Source of the DNA: Prevotella sp. 885
Lineage (GTDB): Bacteria > Bacteroidota > Bacteroidia > Bacteroidales > Bacteroidaceae
Length of the DNA: 41,870 bases
Reading direction: 5' to 3'
NCBI RefSeq assembly: GCF_002265625.1
Contig: NZ_NOVE01000028.1
Coordinates: 1-41,870, forward strand
Below are positions 38,612-41,870 of this stretch, piece after piece. Numbering within the stretch: position 1 is the first letter of the stretch; every line of letters begins with the position of its first letter. The translations under genes were made by a program, and so were the position numbers. A model generated the notes under the pieces. The model was not told the DNA's origin and searched no databases. It saw only the letters and a program-made list of their open reading frames with translations.

Positions 38612-41395
38612 ATGCATAAGAAAAGATCGTTCTTACATCAATGTCTGGTTGACAATTCACAGCAGACGACTGACGGCAGAGGAAAGAACCTCATCCCGCC
38701 ACCAGAAAGAGATTCCTTATGGAAAGCTTATCTGGAGAAGTTTAAGGATCCACTGATAATCGTGTTGTTAGTGGTGTTCTTCTTCTCCGTAATAGTGTCT
38801 TTGTATGAGGCTTTCTATATGGATAAAGGCACGAAGATACTGTTCGAACCGATAGGCATCCTGTCCGCATTATTGCTTGCCACGGGCGTGGGATTCATCT
38901 TCGAGGTGAAAGCAGAGAAAGAATTTGAGGTGCTCAACACCGTCAAGGACCAACGTCCCATAAAGGTATACCGTAAGTTTATGGAGGACGGCAAGGAGCA
39001 GATACGTATACGTGAGGTGAAGAAGCATGACGTATGCGTCGGCGACTATGTCTATCTTGAGAACGGTGACGAGATTCCTGCGGACGGATATCTGGACGAG
39101 ACCAACTCCTTCATCGTGGACGAATCTAACTTCACGGGAGAGCAATACGCCCGAAAGTCAGCTTACAAGGAAGAGTTTGACAAGGAAGCCACCTTCCCTT
39201 CCAATATGGTACTGCGCGGTTCCACCGTCATCGGAGGCACCGCCATCTTCCATGTCAGCAAGATTGGCATGGACACCATCGAAGGAAAGGGCGTGGCTAA
39301 GACGCATGAGGGCAAAGAGGTGGAGACGCCGCTCAACCAGCAGCTCGACACTTTGGGCAAGATGATATCCAAGTTCAGCTTCATCGTTGCCATACTCATT
39401 GTCATCGGTCGCATGGTCTACTTTTTCTTCTTCGACGGAAATGCCGCCAACAACCATTCGCTGATCGAAATAGCCGACTTTGCTTTAGGTTCCATCATGC
39501 TTGCCGTCACCTTGATTGTCGTTGCCGTTCCCGAAGGACTTCCTATGAGCGTCACCGTCAGTCTGGCTCTCAGCATGCGTAAGATGCTGAAAGAGAACAA
39601 TCTTGTGCGAAAGCTGCACGCTTGCGAAACGATGGGCGCCACCACCGTGATTTGCACGGACAAGACAGGAACACTCACGCAGAACAAGATGACGGTCGTG
39701 GCACACGAGTTCTATGGAGATAACGCCGAACACAGAATACAGCTCAACGTGGCTCTCAACTCCACTGCCGAGATATCCATCGACGACAACGGCAAGGAAA
39801 AGCCATTGGGCAATCCCACTGAGGGAGCACTGCTTTTGTGGCTGAAAGCCAAAGGCGTCAACTACGAAACCCTTCGCCATCTTTACGGCTTAGGACAGGG
39901 CGAGCCGTTCTCTACGGAGAAGAAGTATATGAGAATGGAGTTCGATGGTCGCGAAGGCAAAGACATTCCGAAGGACGAACAGCATGTCAGATACGTGAAG
40001 GGTGCGCCGGAGGTATTGCTCAACATGTGCGAAGCCATAGCCGGCAGTACGGACAAGGCGCACGTGATGCAGACCTTGGCGGAATATCAAGCCAAAGCCA
40101 TGCGCACATTGGCGTTCGCTTCACAGCACGAAGAGGACGGTAAGTGGAGTCCGCTCACCTTCGACGGCATTGTCGGCATTGCCGATCCTGTACGTGAAGA
40201 CGTACGTGAAGCCATTACAGACTGCACACAGAAGGCTGGAGTAAGAGTGATTATCGTTACGGGCGACACCTCAGGCACGGCTAACGAGATAGGACGACAG
40301 ATTGGTTTGCTGGACAATGACGAGCATAACCAGACCGTCACCGGCGACGCCTTCGAAAAGATGTCGGACGATGAAGCCATGACGCTCATTGCGGACAAGA
40401 ACTTCAAGATTATCTCACGAGCTCGTCCTGACGACAAGGCACGACTGGTGACCTTGCTGCAGAAGCAGAATCAGGTGGTGGCTGTCACGGGGGACGGCAC
40501 TAACGACGCTCCCGCTCTGAGCAAGGCTCAAGTGGGTCTGTCTATGGGCGACGGCACGTCAAGAGCGAAAGAGGCGAGCGACATCACCATTCTGGACAAT
40601 TCGTTCGGCAGCATCGTCAAGGCCATCATCTGGGGACGCTCGCTTTATCTGAACATACAGCGATTCATTCTGTTCCAGATGACCATCAACATCTGCGCAT
40701 GCCTTATCGTCCTTATCGGAGCATTCACTGGTCTCGACTCGCCGCTCAACGTCACACAGATGCTGTGGGTGAACCTCATCATGGACACGTTCGCTGCTAT
40801 GGCATTGTCATCATTGCCAGCCAACAAGAATGTGCTTAACGAGAAGCCGCGAAATCCGCAAAGCCACATCATCACAAAGAGCATGGCATGGCAGACCGTA
40901 GGCGTCGGCTTGACGTTCTTCCTGCTTCTGGCAGGACTGTGGCAGCTGCTATGGCATTGCGACATTTCGTCCGTATCCGACCTCTTCGACACCGAAAAGC
41001 TCAAGCTCTTCGTCACCGGAATGCTCGATTTCAGCAAGAACAAGCAACATCTGAGCACCTACGAGCTAAGCGTCTTCTTCACGTTCTTCGTGCTGTTGCA
41101 GTTCTGGAATCTCTTTAATGCCAAGTATTTCAAGACCTCCCGCAGTCTTATCCAGGACATCGCCGCTGCATTCAGAAAGGACAAGGAAGCCGAAAGCTCG
41201 TTCAGCGCCAGCTTCATTTACATTGCATTGGTCATCTTGATAGGACAGGTGCTTATCGTGACATTCTTGGGCGAAATGTTCAACGTCTCCGCTCTGTCAC
41301 TAAACGATTGGGGATGGCTGCTGCTCATCACATCGCCCGTTCTCATCATGCCGGATATAAGAAGATGTATGGTTCAAAGACAACATCACGCCTAA
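38612..41395 (+). CDS. PMCA-type calcium-translocating P-type ATPase
   Basis: 927 residues from ATG 38612. Membrane helices are at ~45-65 (DPLIIVLLVVFFFSVIVSLY), ~85, ~255-320 with the ion-binding PEGLPMSVTVSLALSMRKML, and six more at the C-terminus. The phosphorylation site is CTDKTGTLTQNKMTV (~349). The nucleotide domain has KGAPEVLLNMCEA, and VTGDGTNDAPALSKAQVGLS closes the P domain. The actuator TGE is NFTGEQYARKS. MLWVNLIMDTFAAMALSS fits the helix 6 Ca site of PMCA pumps. It exports Ca2+, or a similar ion, across the inner membrane. Monocistronic. Confidence 0.95.
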   Translation: MHKKRSFLHQCLVDNSQQTTDGRGKNLIPPPERDSLWKAYLEKFKDPLIIVLLVVFFFSVIVSLYEAFYMDKGTKILFEPIGILSALLLATGVGFIFEVKAEKEFEVLNTVKDQRPIKVYRKFMEDGKEQIRIREVKKHDVCVGDYVYLENGDEIPADGYLDETNSFIVDESNFTGEQYARKSAYKEEFDKEATFPSNMVLRGSTVIGGTAIFHVSKIGMDTIEGKGVAKTHEGKEVETPLNQQLDTLGKMISKFSFIVAILIVIGRMVYFFFFDGNAANNHSLIEIADFALGSIMLAVTLIVVAVPEGLPMSVTVSLALSMRKMLKENNLVRKLHACETMGATTVICTDKTGTLTQNKMTVVAHEFYGDNAEHRIQLNVALNSTAEISIDDNGKEKPLGNPTEGALLLWLKAKGVNYETLRHLYGLGQGEPFSTEKKYMRMEFDGREGKDIPKDEQHVRYVKGAPEVLLNMCEAIAGSTDKAHVMQTLAEYQAKAMRTLAFASQHEEDGKWSPLTFDGIVGIADPVREDVREAITDCTQKAGVRVIIVTGDTSGTANEIGRQIGLLDNDEHNQTVTGDAFEKMSDDEAMTLIADKNFKIISRARPDDKARLVTLLQKQNQVVAVTGDGTNDAPALSKAQVGLSMGDGTSRAKEASDITILDNSFGSIVKAIIWGRSLYLNIQRFILFQMTINICACLIVLIGAFTGLDSPLNVTQMLWVNLIMDTFAAMALSSLPANKNVLNEKPRNPQSHIITKSMAWQTVGVGLTFFLLLAGLWQLLWHCDISSVSDLFDTEKLKLFVTGMLDFSKNKQHLSTYELSVFFTFFVLLQFWNLFNAKYFKTSRSLIQDIAAAFRKDKEAESSFSASFIYIALVILIGQVLIVTFLGEMFNVSALSLNDWGWLLLITSPVLIMPDIRRCMVQRQHHA

Positions 41396-41418
41396 GCATC
41401 TTCGCTTCCTATAGTCTT

Positions 41419-41490
41419 AAGGAGTTAAGCCTTTGCTTTTAGCTAAAATCTCAAGCTATAAAGCATGTGGCTTAACTCCTTATTTCTTTT
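41419..41490 (+). terminator. Terminator after the calcium ATPase gene
   Basis: AAGGAGTTAAGCC (41419-41431) and GGCTTAACTCCTT (41469-41481) form a perfect 13-bp stem. Inner TGCTTT/AAAGCA and AGCT/AGCT pairs extend it. It is followed by ATTTCTTTTT. Confidence 0.85.
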
Positions 41491-41578
41491 TCTGTCCGAT
41501 ACTATAAAAAAGCCAAACTTTTATGAAAGCAAACGGTTACTTTATCACTCTTTAATTCATAAACAAAAAAAAGAGACT

Positions 41579-41821
41579 ATGAACATCATCAAGAAGTATC
41601 TGTACAAACGCGCCATGTCTGTTGCAAAGCAAACTGGATATATGATGCAGGAAATCGAGTTAATGCGTTATGCTGCAATATTGCCATTAAGCAAGAAATG
41701 GAGTGATTCTGAATATGATAAGTTAGAATCGGCAAGACTTCTCGGCTCATCCGATAAAGTCCGTGGCATCCCTACCCAAATATCAACGATACACGATAGA
41801 AAAAGAACGGTATGTCCCTAA
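41579..41821 (+). CDS. Short hypothetical ORF, possibly frameshifted
   Basis: 80 residues from ATG 41579 (MNIIKKYLYKRAMSVAKQTG). It starts basic, then helical (YMMQEIELMRYAAILPLSKK), and ends ...IHDRKRTVCP. No family is recognised. Near codon 55 the +1 frame becomes more protein-like and stays open to a TGA at 41865-41867 (ending VPNSTQLASKCLKLGVE). The gene may therefore have suffered a frameshift or be read from two frames. The window ends here, so its context is unknown. Confidence 0.4.
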   Translation: MNIIKKYLYKRAMSVAKQTGYMMQEIELMRYAAILPLSKKWSDSEYDKLESARLLGSSDKVRGIPTQISTIHDRKRTVCP

Positions 41822-41870
41822 CTCCACGCAGTTGGCCTCTAAATGCCTTAAGCTTGGAGTTGAGTGATTC

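Overview
The window looks like a chromosomal segment of a Bacteroidales bacterium, most likely Prevotella or a close relative. The evidence is promoters of the Bacteroidota type (TTTG, 19-20 bases, TAnnTTTG) upstream of many genes, a Por/T9SS-type C-terminal tail on a secreted protein, a BspA-like leucine-rich repeat protein, and a housekeeping set with Bacteroidota character (Tex, RNase Y, RmlA, a BY-kinase, a ClC channel with CBS domains, a PMCA-type calcium ATPase). Genus and species are inferred, not proven.

Layout. 1-4138 (minus strand) is an accessory island of four poorly known genes, two with WG repeats. 4139-5669 has no intact gene and is a nest of repeats: two large palindromic elements, one copy of a ~0.4 kb element with 22-bp internal repeats (second copy at 28887-29291), and the 3' remnant of a gene with a sorting-domain tail. 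5670-6943 is a compact three-gene locus: small acidic protein, SecB-like chaperone, PARP/ART-like protein. I read it as a toxin-antitoxin-chaperone (TAC) module of the CmdTAC kind, probably for phage defence; this is the most exciting part of the window. 7179-9305 is tex. 9331-10184 is a cluster of palindromic repeats around a GxxExxY protein gene. 10226-11384 holds a small lipoprotein and a PIN-type toxin-antitoxin pair.

11399-26834 is mostly core genome: a TrmH-like methyltransferase, queH, a secreted sorting-domain protein, umuD, rny-zapA-coiled-coil (minus), an unknown helical protein, rmlA and an orphan BY-kinase with a tyrosine-rich tail, a HAD phosphatase, dnaG, queD, queE and a cardiolipin synthase. 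26935-31940 is again accessory: an AAA-ATPase/PD-(D/E)XK protein, a YjbR-like protein, repeat copy 2, umuC (14 kb from umuD) and another AAA ATPase. 32107-41395 returns to core functions: an outer-membrane barrel, fmt, a Sua5-family enzyme, a ClC channel, an RSH protein whose synthetase domain looks dead, and a calcium ATPase. The window ends in a short, possibly frameshifted ORF.

Genes that work together: queD, queE and queH serve queuosine synthesis from separate places; umuD and umuC make a split Pol V; the coiled-coil protein, zapA and rny form one transcription unit; the TAC genes and the PIN pair are self-contained addiction modules, both visibly more AT-rich than their neighbours.
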